Positions 25,543 through 34,479 of a stretch of 64,000 nt of DNA are shown piece after piece. Source of the stretch: Perlucidibaca aquatica. Its GTDB lineage: Bacteria; Pseudomonadota; Gammaproteobacteria; Pseudomonadales; Moraxellaceae. A model generated the notes under the pieces. The model did no database searches, was not told the DNA's origin, and saw only the letters and a list, made by a program, of their open reading frames with translations. The stretch's first letter is position 1; every line of letters begins with the position of its first letter. The stretch covers positions 620,001-684,000 of the forward strand of contig NZ_LZDB01000002.1 in NCBI RefSeq assembly GCF_001676655.1. The letters are read 5' to 3'. Position numbers and translations under genes: made by a program.

Positions 25543-26188
25543 GCCAGCCGATACGCCGTACTCCCTATCCGAAGAAATTGCCAATGCGGTGAGTCACGGC
25601 CTGGGCACCATTGCTGCCACGGTAGGCGTCACACTGCTGATGGTGAAAGCCATTCCCGTGCTGGCGGCTGCTGAGTTAGCCGGTGTAGCGATTTATGGCG
25701 CCAGCCTGATTCTGTTGTTTCTGTGCTCCACGCTCTATCACAGCATGACGCATGTCGAAACCAAGGCACTGTTTAAGCGACTCGATCATTGCGCGATTTA
25801 TTTGCTCATTGCGGGTACGTACACCCCCATGTTGATGCTGACGCTGAATACCCAGGCAGCACAGATCATGCTATGGGTGATTTGGGGTCTAGCACTGGCT
25901 GGCATCGTATTCAAAATTTACTTTATTCATCGCTTCAAGCGCATGTCGCTCATTACCTACCTGCTCATGGGTTGGTTGTCGATGCTGCTCATTCAGGACC
26001 TATGGCAAGCCATGCCGCGTGAAGGCTTCTGGCTGCTGTTGGCGGGCGGTTTGTGCTTTACGCTGGGCGCAGCGTTTTATGCGGCAAAGCAAGTGCGCTA
26101 TACCCATGCCATCTGGCATGTCTTTGTGGCCGCTGGTGCTGCTTGCCACTGCGTCATGATTGGGCTGTATGTCATTCCTTCTGCTTAA
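25532..26188 (+). CDS. trhA: Hemolysin III (TrhA/YqfA) family membrane protein
   Basis: A 218-aa integral membrane protein with seven predicted helices. It carries the PAQR/hemolysin-III motifs: EEIANAVSHGLGTIAA at the N terminus, STLYHSMTH, the FKRLDHCAIYLLIAGTYTPMLML segment with the conserved Asp/His, and a C-terminal HAIWHVFVAAGAACHCVMI. The conserved His residues suggest a metal site. The role is probably membrane homeostasis. ATG 25532 fits the family; an upstream ATG at 25478 would add unrelated residues. No strong ribosome site precedes it. Confidence 0.9.
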   Translation: MSSKPADTPYSLSEEIANAVSHGLGTIAATVGVTLLMVKAIPVLAAAELAGVAIYGASLILLFLCSTLYHSMTHVETKALFKRLDHCAIYLLIAGTYTPMLMLTLNTQAAQIMLWVIWGLALAGIVFKIYFIHRFKRMSLITYLLMGWLSMLLIQDLWQAMPREGFWLLLAGGLCFTLGAAFYAAKQVRYTHAIWHVFVAAGAACHCVMIGLYVIPSA

Positions 26189-26200
26189 GGGTGTTTTGTT

Positions 26201-26908
26201 ATGACGTCATCTAAAACGGGACTTACGCTGTATACCGCGCCAACGCCCAATGGCTGGAAAGTGTCGGTCGCGCTGGCAGAGCTCGGACTTGCCTACGAGA
26301 CAGTAGCGGTCAATCTATTGGGAAATGAACAGAAGCAGCCTGAGTTTTTGGCACTCAACCCCAATGGTCGTATCCCTGTTCTGGTGGACCACGATGCCAA
26401 CGATTTGGTGATTTTTGAGTCCGGCGCCATTCTCATTTATCTCGCTGAAAAGACCGGCAAGCTGTTGCCGGTAGACATGTGTAGTCGCATGGCGGCCCTG
26501 CAGTGGCTGATGTTTCAAATGGGTGGGGTCGGGCCCATGATGGGACAGGCCAATGTTTTTTCGCGCTATTTGCCAGAGAAAATTCCCGTAGCGATTGAGC
26601 GTTATCAGAACGAGTGCCGACGCCTGTTCGAGGTATTAGATACGCGCTTAGGACAGGCGGAGTGGTTGGCGGGTAGTGAGTACTCTATTGCCGACATTGC
26701 TAACTGGTGTTGGGTAAGAACCTATCGTTGGTCGGGCGTAGAAATTGAAGGACTTACGCATTTACGTCGGTGGCTGGATGCTATGAAAGTTCGTCCGGCC
26801 TGTCAGTTTGGTGTAACCGTTCCTGTCGCTATGCCTGCATTAAGTAAACCCGACGATAAAACCGCCAGTGATTTTGCCACCGCTGCGCGGACCTTAGTTC
26901 AACGTTAA
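26201..26908 (+). CDS. Glutathione S-transferase family protein (YfcG/Ure2p-like)
   Basis: A 235-aa GST. The thioredoxin-fold N domain is [32 protein letters not shown], with the cis-Pro motif [11 protein letters not shown] and [19 protein letters not shown] (glutathione gamma-Glu site). The helical C domain contains [20 protein letters not shown] and [11 protein letters not shown] (N-capping box), typical of the Nu-class YfcG/YghU group with disulfide-bond oxidoreductase activity. It starts 12 bp after the hemolysin III gene. Confidence 0.92.
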   Translation: MTSSKTGLTLYTAPTPNGWKVSVALAELGLAYETVAVNLLGNEQKQPEFLALNPNGRIPVLVDHDANDLVIFESGAILIYLAEKTGKLLPVDMCSRMAALQWLMFQMGGVGPMMGQANVFSRYLPEKIPVAIERYQNECRRLFEVLDTRLGQAEWLAGSEYSIADIANWCWVRTYRWSGVEIEGLTHLRRWLDAMKVRPACQFGVTVPVAMPALSKPDDKTASDFATAARTLVQR

Positions 26909-26920
26909 ACCCTCAAAAAG

Positions 26921-26958
26921 CGACCGTAGTTACTTGGTGTTTCGATTAACTACGGTCG
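26921..26958. repeat. Perfect 12-bp inverted repeat downstream of the GST gene
   Basis: CGACCGTAGTTA and TAACTACGGTCG are separated by 14 nt. It lies just after the GST stop and about 50 bp before the cheY promoter. It has an A-run on its left and no T-run on its right, so it might end leftward transcription or insulate the motility locus. Terminator or operator cannot be decided. Confidence 0.5.
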
Positions 26959-27006
26959 ACCAACATTCCTCTGCAATTCTCCTAAGTATCTCCCCCTGTC
27001 ATTGAC

Positions 27007-27033
27007 TCAAGCGCGACAGAACCCTGCCGAGAA
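27007..27033 (+). promoter_or_regulatory. Sigma-28 (FliA) promoter of the chemotaxis operon
   Basis: TCAA-N15-GCCGAGAA matches the FliA consensus TAAA-N15-GCCGATAA at 3 of 4 and 7 of 8 positions with the exact spacer. It is 41 bp upstream of the cheY start. Confidence 0.75.
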
Positions 27034-27074
27034 AGCCTGCAAGCTCAGGTCTTAGACAAAGCAGGGACAAAACA

Positions 27075-27437
27075 ATGAAGTTACTTATTGCCGACGACAG
27101 TAAAGCCATGCGGTTGGTGATCGGCCATATGCTGCGCCAGGCTGGATTTCGCGGGCACGAGATTGTAGAAGCGGCTGATGGTGCAGAAGCACTAGAGCTG
27201 GCGAGAAGCCAACGACCGGATGTGATTTTGTCGGACTGGAACATGCCGAACAAAAATGGCATCGAGTTTCTCCAGGACCTTCGTGCCGACGGAGACAAAA
27301 CCCCCTTCGGATTTGTGACCACGGAAGTGAGTCAAGAAATGCGCGAGCTTGCCGAAAGCTCTGGCGCGGCCTTCCTGATTGGCAAGCCCTTTACCCCGGA
27401 AGATTTTCAACGCGCCCTCGAAACGTATTTGGGTTAA
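27075..27437 (+). CDS. cheY: Chemotaxis response regulator CheY
   Basis: A 120-aa single receiver domain: acidic pair Asp7-Asp8, phospho-acceptor Asp54 (VILSDWNMPNKNG), Thr82/Thr83 (FVTTE) and Lys104 (GKPF). There is no output domain, so it is a CheY that binds the flagellar switch when phosphorylated. It is first in a tight operon with a CheX-like gene, cheA, cheW, a receptor gene, cheR, cheD and cheB. FliM, its likely target, is encoded 9 kb downstream. Confidence 0.92.
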   Translation: MKLLIADDSKAMRLVIGHMLRQAGFRGHEIVEAADGAEALELARSQRPDVILSDWNMPNKNGIEFLQDLRADGDKTPFGFVTTEVSQEMRELAESSGAAFLIGKPFTPEDFQRALETYLG

Positions 27438-27448
27438 GGAGCCTCGCC

Positions 27449-27925
27449 ATGAGTGACTACCAATTACCCAGCCCAGAAGCGGTTGCTCAAACGCTCTCAG
27501 CCTTTGTGCGCCGCGATGTCTATGTCTCTTTAAGTAAGCAGAGCGGAGATGGCCACTTGCCGCTGGCGGGCTTGTATCACGATGGCCACCAGAAGTTGGT
27601 GGTGGCGTGCATGGCCGATGTGGCTTTTGCCGCATCTTCAGCTGCTGCTTTTGCACTGATTCCGGCGCGGGTTGCTGCTGAGTCAGCCGCAGCCAAAAAG
27701 CTCGATGAGTCGCTTGCCGAGATATTTGCGGAAGTCTTAAACGTGATGTCGCGGCTCTTTACTCACCACGACAACGTTCGCGTCACGCTGGCCGAAAAAG
27801 TACTGCCGGGTCAGCCGTTGCCTGCTCAGTTGGCAACACTCAGTAATGAGCACTGCTTGGATTTAGTCGTCGATATTGATGGCTACACCAAAGGTCGACT
27901 CATCTTATGCCTCTTAACCAGTTGA
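27449..27925 (+). CDS. CheX/CheC-like chemotaxis protein, candidate CheY-P phosphatase
   Basis: A 158-aa protein with a strand-rich N half (LAGLYHDGHQKLVVACMADVAF) and a long central helix, ESLAEIFAEVLNVMSRLF. Glu95 and Asn98 (ExxN), followed by Pro120 at +22, reproduce the CheC/CheX/FliY phosphatase pattern (D/S)-x3-E-x2-N-x21-P, except that the first position is Glu91. The ribosome site is AAGGAG. Its place between cheY and cheA and the absence of cheZ support a dephosphorylation role. Family assignment is by motif only. Confidence 0.65.
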   Translation: MSDYQLPSPEAVAQTLSAFVRRDVYVSLSKQSGDGHLPLAGLYHDGHQKLVVACMADVAFAASSAAAFALIPARVAAESAAAKKLDESLAEIFAEVLNVMSRLFTHHDNVRVTLAEKVLPGQPLPAQLATLSNEHCLDLVVDIDGYTKGRLILCLLTS

Positions 27926-27941
27926 TGTTGGAGGCATAGCC

Positions 27942-29660
27942 ATGAGCTTTGATGATGATCTCAGTGAGTTTCACGCCATCTTCTTTGAAGAGGCAGCGGA
28001 GCACCTAGCCAGCTTGGAAACACTGTTGCTGTCACTGGATCTTAATCAGCCTGATAGTGAAAAGCTCAATGCCATATTCCGCGCTGCTCATTCAATTAAA
28101 GGCAGTGCATCGACATTTGGCTTTCCCGATATGGCCTCGGTGACGCACGACCTTGAGACCCTGTTAGATCGGGTGCGAAAGCAAGAGCTTCAGCTGTGTG
28201 AGCGCATCATTGATATCACGCTGGTGGCGCGTGATGTGCTGCTGGATCAGTTGGCGGCTCACCAAGGCGGTGAGCAGGTGCCAGAACAGCGCGTGACAGA
28301 TGTCATTGCCAAAATACGCGCCATTGCCAACGAGGAAGAATCTGCGCTCGTCCTAGCCGCGCCTGAGGTCAGCGACGGCACTGCTTCAGTTGAAAGCAAT
28401 GTGGTCGCACTGGACGTAAAAGTTGCGACGGAAAGCAAACAACAGGCAGCAGCACCGGCGAGTGAGAGTAGTTCGATCCGCGTCAGCATTGAGCGCGTGG
28501 ATCAGTTGATCAATTTAGTCGGCGAATTGGTTATTACCCAATCCATGTTGGCGCAAACGGCACAGCTCAATCAGGTCACGGATGAACCCATAGACTATGA
28601 GCGTCTGCAAGAGCGACTTCAGCAGCTCGAGCGCAATACGCGTGAGTTGCAAGAGTCGGTCATGAGCATACGCATGTTGCCGGTCAGTTCAGTGTTCAGC
28701 CGCTTTCCGCGCTTGGTGCGTGACTTGGCCGGTAAGCTCAATAAGCAAATTGAACTGCGTACCGTGGGCGAAGGAACTGAAATTGACCGGGGTGTGATTG
28801 AAAAAATTACAGACCCTTTAACGCACCTCATTCGAAACAGTGTGGATCACGGCATTGAAACCGTGGATGAGCGCATCGCGGCCGGTAAGCCGGTAAAAGG
28901 TTTGGTCACACTCACGGCGTGTCATCAGGGCGGCAGTGTGGTGATTGAGATTCGCGATGATGGTCGCGGATTAAACCGAGACAAATTACTCGCCAAGGCG
29001 CGCGAACGAAATGTCTTTGTGCCCGATAACCCCAGTGATCAGGATGTTTGGCAGCTTATCTTTGCGCCGGGGTTTTCCACCGCTGAAACGGTGACAGATG
29101 TGTCGGGTCGTGGTGTGGGCATGGACGTGGTCCGGCGCAATATCGAGCAACTGGGCGGGCGTGTAGAGCTCACCTCGGTCACCGGTAAAGGCACCACCAT
29201 CAGTATTCGTTTGCCACTGACTCTGGCCATTATGGATGGTATGTCGGTTGGGATTGGCGACAACACCTATATCGTCCCACTCACCACCATTATTGAGTCG
29301 CTACGACCTCGCCAGGAAGATGTGAAAACGGTCGCTAGCACGGGCCGGGTCGTGTTTGTGCGGGGCGAGTACTTGCCGCTCGTTGCACTGCACGAGGTCT
29401 TTGGTTTAACGCCCATTTCCAATCGCCCGGAGCAGGGCATTCTCATCATTGTTGATACCGAGTGTGGGCGCGCTGCGCTCTTCGTGGATGAGCTATTGGG
29501 TCAACGTCAGGTCGTTATCAAAAGTCTGGAATCTAATTATCGCAAGGTGCCGGGCATTTCGGCGGCCACCATCATGGGCGACGGCAGTGTCTCCATGATC
29601 CTCGATGTGTCTGAAGTTGTTCGGCTGGCCAAGCGTCCGCCATTAGCGTGTGCGGTATAG
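27942..29660 (+). CDS. cheA: Chemotaxis histidine kinase CheA
   Basis: A 572-aa kinase. The P1/HPt domain has the phospho-His in IFRAAHSIKGSASTFGF (about residue 48); an acidic/Ala-rich linker (about 125-180) replaces P2; the P3 dimerisation helix pair starts near 180; the P4 ATPase has LTHLIRNSVDHGIE (N box), EIRDDGRGLNRD, FAPGFSTAETVTDVSGRGVGMDVV and TGKGTTISIRLP; and the P5 CheW-like domain ends near 570. The length is short because no P2 CheY-docking domain is visible. It phosphorylates CheY and CheB. Confidence 0.95.
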   Translation: MSFDDDLSEFHAIFFEEAAEHLASLETLLLSLDLNQPDSEKLNAIFRAAHSIKGSASTFGFPDMASVTHDLETLLDRVRKQELQLCERIIDITLVARDVLLDQLAAHQGGEQVPEQRVTDVIAKIRAIANEEESALVLAAPEVSDGTASVESNVVALDVKVATESKQQAAAPASESSSIRVSIERVDQLINLVGELVITQSMLAQTAQLNQVTDEPIDYERLQERLQQLERNTRELQESVMSIRMLPVSSVFSRFPRLVRDLAGKLNKQIELRTVGEGTEIDRGVIEKITDPLTHLIRNSVDHGIETVDERIAAGKPVKGLVTLTACHQGGSVVIEIRDDGRGLNRDKLLAKARERNVFVPDNPSDQDVWQLIFAPGFSTAETVTDVSGRGVGMDVVRRNIEQLGGRVELTSVTGKGTTISIRLPLTLAIMDGMSVGIGDNTYIVPLTTIIESLRPRQEDVKTVASTGRVVFVRGEYLPLVALHEVFGLTPISNRPEQGILIIVDTECGRAALFVDELLGQRQVVIKSLESNYRKVPGISAATIMGDGSVSMILDVSEVVRLAKRPPLACAV

Positions 29661-29669
29661 GAGAAAGTA

Positions 29670-30155
29670 ATGGATCGTCAGCAATCCCAAGATGGAAAGC
29701 CTCGTACCGGGCAAGAGTTTTTGACCTTTGCACTGGGCGCTGAGGAATACGGCATCGATATTTTGAAGGTTCAGGAAATACGTTGCTATGAAAAGGTGAC
29801 GCACATTGTTAACGCGCCTGGCTTTATTAAAGGCGTGATTAATTTGCGCGGGATCATTGTGCCCATCGTGGATTTACGCCTGAAGTTCAACCTCGGCAGT
29901 GCGGAGTACACCGCCTTTACCGTGGTCATTATTTTGAATATTTCCGATCGCGTGGTGGGCGTGGTGGTCGACAGCGTGTCGGATGTGATTCAGCTCGATC
30001 CCGAAGAAATTCGTGAGGCTCCCCCGCTGCATGGCGATTTGGACACCCGCTTTATTCGCGGCTTAGCCACCCTGAATGAGCGCATGGTGATTTTGATGGA
30101 CATAGAAACGTTGATGAGCAGTCCGGACATGGCGCTAGTCGCCGATGCCGCCTGA
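29670..30155 (+). CDS. cheW: Chemotaxis coupling protein CheW
   Basis: A 161-aa protein consisting of a CheW/SH3-like domain: [58 protein letters not shown], then [13 protein letters not shown]. It bridges receptors to CheA. It lies 9 bp after cheA with a good ribosome site (GGAGAAAG) and overlaps a spurious upstream extension of the next gene. Confidence 0.97.
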   Translation: MDRQQSQDGKPRTGQEFLTFALGAEEYGIDILKVQEIRCYEKVTHIVNAPGFIKGVINLRGIIVPIVDLRLKFNLGSAEYTAFTVVIILNISDRVVGVVVDSVSDVIQLDPEEIREAPPLHGDLDTRFIRGLATLNERMVILMDIETLMSSPDMALVADAA

Positions 30156-30177
30156 CGCACACTACCGGAGAGAAAAC

Positions 30178-32970
30178 ATGAGAACGAATCTGCCAGTGAC
30201 CGGTGTAGAGCGTCACTTAGAGGAAGGCCAATACATCCTGTCTAAGTCTGACTTAAAGGGCTCAATTACCTATGTGAATCGAACGCTCATTGAAATGAGC
30301 GGATTTACAGAGGTTGAGCTGATGGGGCAGCCGCACAATATGTTGCGCCATCCCGATATGCCGCAAGAGGCTTTTCGGGATTTTTGGGAAACGCTGAAGG
30401 CGGGGAAATCCTGGAGCGGCATCGTTAAAAACCGGTGTAAGAACGGTGACCATTATTGGGTCATGGCGAATGCCTCACCGATTTTCCAGAATGGTACGGT
30501 TGTTGGCTATATGTCGGTGCGTTCAAAGCCAGACCGAAAGATGGTTGAAGCGGCGGATGAGCTTTATCGCAAAATGCGAAATAAAGAAACCGACTCGAGC
30601 ATGTGCGAAGGCCGCTTGGTGCCAACGGGCTTAAGAGCCATTTGGCATCGTATAAATGAAATGCGCCTAGCTAGCCGCATGGCGCTGATCTTTTCAATGA
30701 CAGTGTTGCTTTGGTTACTCGTTGGCGGTTTAGGCTTAAGTGGTATCAACAGTTCTGATCGTGATATCGACGAAATTACTCAGCAACGTTTGCGGGCTAA
30801 CACATTAGTTAGTCAGATCTCGGCATCGTATGCGGTGGATATTATTGATGCAGTGAATAAGGCCAATGGTGGATTAACCAATGCGGCTGAGGCGCTGAGT
30901 CGAGTCGAAAAAGCGGAAGCTGATATTGAGAAAAACTGGACCTTATTAAAGACGCTACAGCATTCCGAGCAAGCTGAAATTCTACTTAAAGAGGCTGAGG
31001 CGCTGCGTCAACAAGCAGAGCCGGACATTACTCGCCTGAAGCAGCGCTTGGCTCTTTCGTCAGGCCTAGTGACGGGACAGTTGGGGGAGTTCGATGGGCC
31101 ACTGTATCGCCGAATTGATCCGCTCAGTACCAAGTTTTCCGAAATCACGGCGGTTAAAGAGGCGACTATTGCTCGGGTCGTAACAGACATCAAAGCAGAG
31201 TATGACAGCCTGCGTAAAGGCATGTGGGCCACCATTATTCTGGGCGGATTACTGATTGCAGCCTTGATGTGGCGACTCTATGGCGTGATGACCGAGCCGC
31301 TGTTGCGTATGCGCAAGCAGATGCAGGAGATTGGTCAGGGCAACTTCTCACTGATGGTAGTTAAAGACAGAGCCGACGAAATTGGCGATGTTTCAGATGC
31401 CTTTAAGTCCATGTTTGTGAAGCTGCGATTTGATATGGCCGATAGTCAACGCGCCGCCGATGAAGCACAGCGTGTAGGCTTCGCGCTAGACAATGTCAGT
31501 ACCCCAGTCACCTTGTCGAATGAAGAAAATAATCTCTTCCACATGAACACGGCCGCTCGAAATCTTTTGGAGCAGATTTTCAAGAGCTCGGCTGCAGTAG
31601 ACAAATTGTTTGGTCATCCATTGGCGGAATCTTTGACCGATGAGGCCTTATTAGCCATTACGCGGGGTCGTTTGAGCAAGCCCATGATGGCTGAAGGCCA
31701 GGTTGGGGATCGCATCATCCGGCTTTCGACGAACCCAGTCATTGATGAGCGCGGTGTTTATCTAGGACGTGTTTGCCAGTGGTTGGACAGAACAGCTGAA
31801 CTGGCCGCCGAAAAAGAAGTAGCGACTATGGTGGAAGCGGCCGCAGCAGGAGACTTCTCTCAGCGCATTCGGGTCGATGACAAATCCGGCTTCTTTAAAA
31901 CGCTGGCGCAAGATTTAAATCTGTTCGTGGAGGCCGCAGATAATGGTCTCGCAGATGTGGTGCGCGTACTGAATGCGTTGGCGCAAGGTGATTTGACGCA
32001 AACCATCGATCGCGATTATCGCGGCACCTTCGCGCAAATGAAGACCGATGCTAACGCCACAGTGGCGCAACTGAAGCAAATCGCCAGCACGATTACCGAG
32101 GCGACAGAGGCCATTAACAACGCAGCGAAAGAGATTGCTGCGGGTAATGCAGACCTGTCGCGTCGTACCGAGTCGCAAGCGGCCAGCCTAGAGCAAACGG
32201 CGTCGAGCACGGAAGAGCTCACCAACACCGTGCGTAACAACGCAGACAATGCCACTAAGGCCAGCCAGCTGGCGCGGACCTCATCGGAGGTGGCCGATCG
32301 TGGAGGGCGTGTGGTGAGTGAAGTGGTCACCACCATGGGTGCTATCGCGGAGTCGTCGAGCAAAATTGCTGAAATCATTAACGTCATTGATGGCATTGCT
32401 TTCCAGACCAATATCTTGGCGCTGAATGCGGCAGTAGAGGCCGCACGAGCCGGTGAACAAGGCCGGGGCTTTGCTGTTGTGGCGGGCGAAGTGCGTAACT
32501 TGGCACAGCGTTCTGCATCGGCAGCTAAGGAGATTAAAGAGCTAATTTCCGAGTCGGTTAATAAGGTGTCCAACGGCTACAAGTTGGTTGAAACCGCCGG
32601 TAAGACCATGGAAGAAATCGTTGAATCGACGCAGCGTGTGTCGTCGATCATGACGGAAATTTCCAGTGCATCCGAGGAACAACGCACCGGCATTATTCAG
32701 CTCAACCAAGCCATTACCAGCATGGATGAAACCACTCAGCAGAATGCGGCGCTGGTGGAAGAAGCGGCAGCCTCTGCTCAATCGCTGGAAGATCAAGCCT
32801 CTAGTCTCACGCAGGCGGTGAGCGTGTTCAAAATATCGGGTCGCACCGATCGTGTCACAAACACCAGGCCATCAAATGTGGAGCGTCTGCCGGTTCGTCA
32901 GGCCATGCCAAGAGCTGCAACGCGGTCTTCCGCTGCGGCCAAACTAAATGATGAGTGGGAAGAGTTCTAA
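30178..32970 (+). CDS. Aer-like methyl-accepting chemotaxis protein with PAS domains and CheR tether
   Basis: About 930 aa. An N-terminal PAS domain (20-115; [33 protein letters not shown] as in Aer) is followed by TM1 (about 168-190), a helical sensory region, TM2 (about 345-368), HAMP, a second PAS-like region, another HAMP and the signalling hairpin [43 protein letters not shown] (about 740-785). The C terminus is DEWEEF, matching the xWxxF-type CheR-docking pentapeptide. ATG 30178 is chosen for its GGAGAG ribosome site. It probably senses redox or energy state. Confidence 0.92.
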   Translation: MRTNLPVTGVERHLEEGQYILSKSDLKGSITYVNRTLIEMSGFTEVELMGQPHNMLRHPDMPQEAFRDFWETLKAGKSWSGIVKNRCKNGDHYWVMANASPIFQNGTVVGYMSVRSKPDRKMVEAADELYRKMRNKETDSSMCEGRLVPTGLRAIWHRINEMRLASRMALIFSMTVLLWLLVGGLGLSGINSSDRDIDEITQQRLRANTLVSQISASYAVDIIDAVNKANGGLTNAAEALSRVEKAEADIEKNWTLLKTLQHSEQAEILLKEAEALRQQAEPDITRLKQRLALSSGLVTGQLGEFDGPLYRRIDPLSTKFSEITAVKEATIARVVTDIKAEYDSLRKGMWATIILGGLLIAALMWRLYGVMTEPLLRMRKQMQEIGQGNFSLMVVKDRADEIGDVSDAFKSMFVKLRFDMADSQRAADEAQRVGFALDNVSTPVTLSNEENNLFHMNTAARNLLEQIFKSSAAVDKLFGHPLAESLTDEALLAITRGRLSKPMMAEGQVGDRIIRLSTNPVIDERGVYLGRVCQWLDRTAELAAEKEVATMVEAAAAGDFSQRIRVDDKSGFFKTLAQDLNLFVEAADNGLADVVRVLNALAQGDLTQTIDRDYRGTFAQMKTDANATVAQLKQIASTITEATEAINNAAKEIAAGNADLSRRTESQAASLEQTASSTEELTNTVRNNADNATKASQLARTSSEVADRGGRVVSEVVTTMGAIAESSSKIAEIINVIDGIAFQTNILALNAAVEAARAGEQGRGFAVVAGEVRNLAQRSASAAKEIKELISESVNKVSNGYKLVETAGKTMEEIVESTQRVSSIMTEISSASEEQRTGIIQLNQAITSMDETTQQNAALVEEAAASAQSLEDQASSLTQAVSVFKISGRTDRVTNTRPSNVERLPVRQAMPRAATRSSAAAKLNDEWEEF

Positions 32971-32978
32971 GCAAGTCC

Positions 32979-33000
32979 AGGGGCTGCTTCGGTAGCCCCT
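32979..33000 (+). terminator. UUCG-tetraloop hairpin between the receptor gene and cheR
   Basis: AGGGGCTGC-TTCG-GTAGCCCCT forms a 9-bp stem (one G-T pair) closed by a C(UUCG)G tetraloop. There is no U-tract after it. It may attenuate or protect the operon mRNA rather than terminate it. Confidence 0.55.
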
Positions 33001-33030
33001 TCGGCCATGAGCGTTTAGAAAGGATGAGTT

Positions 33031-33879
33031 ATGAAGGCCCATATCGGTATTCTCGATAAAGAAGAGCGCAGTTTCGAATTTAATCAGCGCGACTTTAAAA
33101 CTGTGCAGAAATTGATTTACGAGCATGCCGGTATTCGACTGTCTGACGCGAAACAAGACATGGTCTATAGCCGGATGATTCGGCGGTTGCGAGCCACTGG
33201 CCTAAACAGTTTTGCCGACTACCTACGCCTCATTGAAACCGATAAAGCAGAGTGGGAGGCCTTCGTGAACAGCCTCACCACAAACCTCACGTCCTTCTTT
33301 CGGGAGGAATACCACTTCCCGATGTTGGCAGAATTTCTTAAGCAGAAATCGGGTCAAATTCGCATTTGGTGTAGCGCAGCCTCTACAGGGGAAGAGCCAT
33401 ATTCCATTGCCATGACGGTGATTGATGCCTTAGGCGCCGATGCTGATCGTGTTGAAATTGTGGCGACCGACATTGATACCAGTGTGTTGGCGAAGGCCGA
33501 GGCGGGTGTGTATAGCGAAGATCGCATTGAGCGTATTGACGCCAAATACAAAAAATACTTTCTCAAAGGCTCTGGCTCACGCGCCGGTTTGGTTCGCGTA
33601 AAGCCCGAGGTTCAGCGCCTGGTCAGTTTTCGACAGCTCAACTTGCTGGCGTTGGATTGGCCCGTTGAAGGCGAGTTTGATGTGCTCTTTTGCCGAAATG
33701 TGCTGATTTATTTCGACAAAGAAACCCAGCGCAAAGTCCTGGAGCGATTCATTCCACTGATGTGTCGTGATGGCTTGCTCTTTATCGGCCATTCAGAGTC
33801 GTTATTGCACTTGAGTGAGCTGTTTAAGCTGCGCGGTAAAACGGTTTATGAGTTGCGTCAGACGGGCAAAATGACATGA
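33031..33879 (+). CDS. cheR: Chemotaxis protein methyltransferase CheR
   Basis: 282 aa: an N-terminal helical CheR_N domain (FNQRDFKTVQKLIYEHAGIRLSDAKQDMVYSRMIRRLRATG), TTNLTSFFREEYHF, a SAM-binding core with IRIWCSAASTGEEPYSIAM, VEIVATDID, and FDVLFCRNVLIYFD. It transfers methyl groups from SAM to receptor glutamates. The upstream receptor ends in a CheR-docking pentapeptide, so the pair is probably functionally matched. The last 4 bp overlap cheD. Confidence 0.96.
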   Translation: MKAHIGILDKEERSFEFNQRDFKTVQKLIYEHAGIRLSDAKQDMVYSRMIRRLRATGLNSFADYLRLIETDKAEWEAFVNSLTTNLTSFFREEYHFPMLAEFLKQKSGQIRIWCSAASTGEEPYSIAMTVIDALGADADRVEIVATDIDTSVLAKAEAGVYSEDRIERIDAKYKKYFLKGSGSRAGLVRVKPEVQRLVSFRQLNLLALDWPVEGEFDVLFCRNVLIYFDKETQRKVLERFIPLMCRDGLLFIGHSESLLHLSELFKLRGKTVYELRQTGKMT

Positions 33880-34478
33880 CACGCCTACTGCAGCGTGCCG
33901 TTAGAGGTCAGTCCTTACCGGGGGATGACTATCTCGCACGCAATCGATTTCATGACCATCAATTCAACTGTGATGTCGTGAAAATTATGCCCGGCGAATT
34001 TTTCGTCAGTTCCGGCAATGTTGCGCTAGCGACGGTGCTGGGTTCGTGTGTATCTGCGTGCCTTTGGGACCCCGTCACCCGAGTCGGTGGCATGAATCAC
34101 TTTATGTTGGCCGATGCTCGGGGAAGAGCAGACAGCATGCGCTACGGACAGTTTGCGATGGATACCTTGCTTCAACATCTCTTAGCTGCCGGTGCGTTGG
34201 CGCATAGCATCGAGGCGAAACTATTTGGCGGTGCTCGTGTTATGCGAGGACTCACGCACAGTGAAGTCGGACGCCAAAATGTGAGCTTTGCCTTGGCGTA
34301 TTTAAATGAACAAGACATCCCGCTGGCCGCTAGTGATCTCGGGGAAACCTGCCCCCGTAAGCTGTATTTTTTTCCGGATAGCGGCCAGGTCAAGCTCCGG
34401 CGCCTGCGAGCGGATGAAAGCTCGTTAGTGATTCGCGAAGAGCAAGAATACCAACAGCGCATGATTCGAGGAGTCTGA
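33876..34478 (+). CDS. cheD: Chemoreceptor glutamine deamidase CheD
   Basis: 200 aa. VLGSCVSACLWDP carries the catalytic Cys near residue 51, GGMNHFMLAD carries the catalytic His near residue 72, and EAKLFGGARVM plus GGRQNVSF-type (EVGRQNVSFALAYL) complete the CheD fold. It deamidates receptor glutamines and, in Bacillus, interacts with CheC. Its presence with a CheX/CheC-like protein in one operon is consistent with that chemistry. Confidence 0.95.
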   Translation: MTRLLQRAVRGQSLPGDDYLARNRFHDHQFNCDVVKIMPGEFFVSSGNVALATVLGSCVSACLWDPVTRVGGMNHFMLADARGRADSMRYGQFAMDTLLQHLLAAGALAHSIEAKLFGGARVMRGLTHSEVGRQNVSFALAYLNEQDIPLAASDLGETCPRKLYFFPDSGQVKLRRLRADESSLVIREEQEYQQRMIRGV

Positions 34479-34479
34479 A

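Noticed and set aside
32016-32573. 185-codon minus-strand frame within the receptor signalling domain
   Set aside because: It is antisense to the highly conserved MCP hairpin; the Ala/Ser-rich composition arises from the complementary codons.
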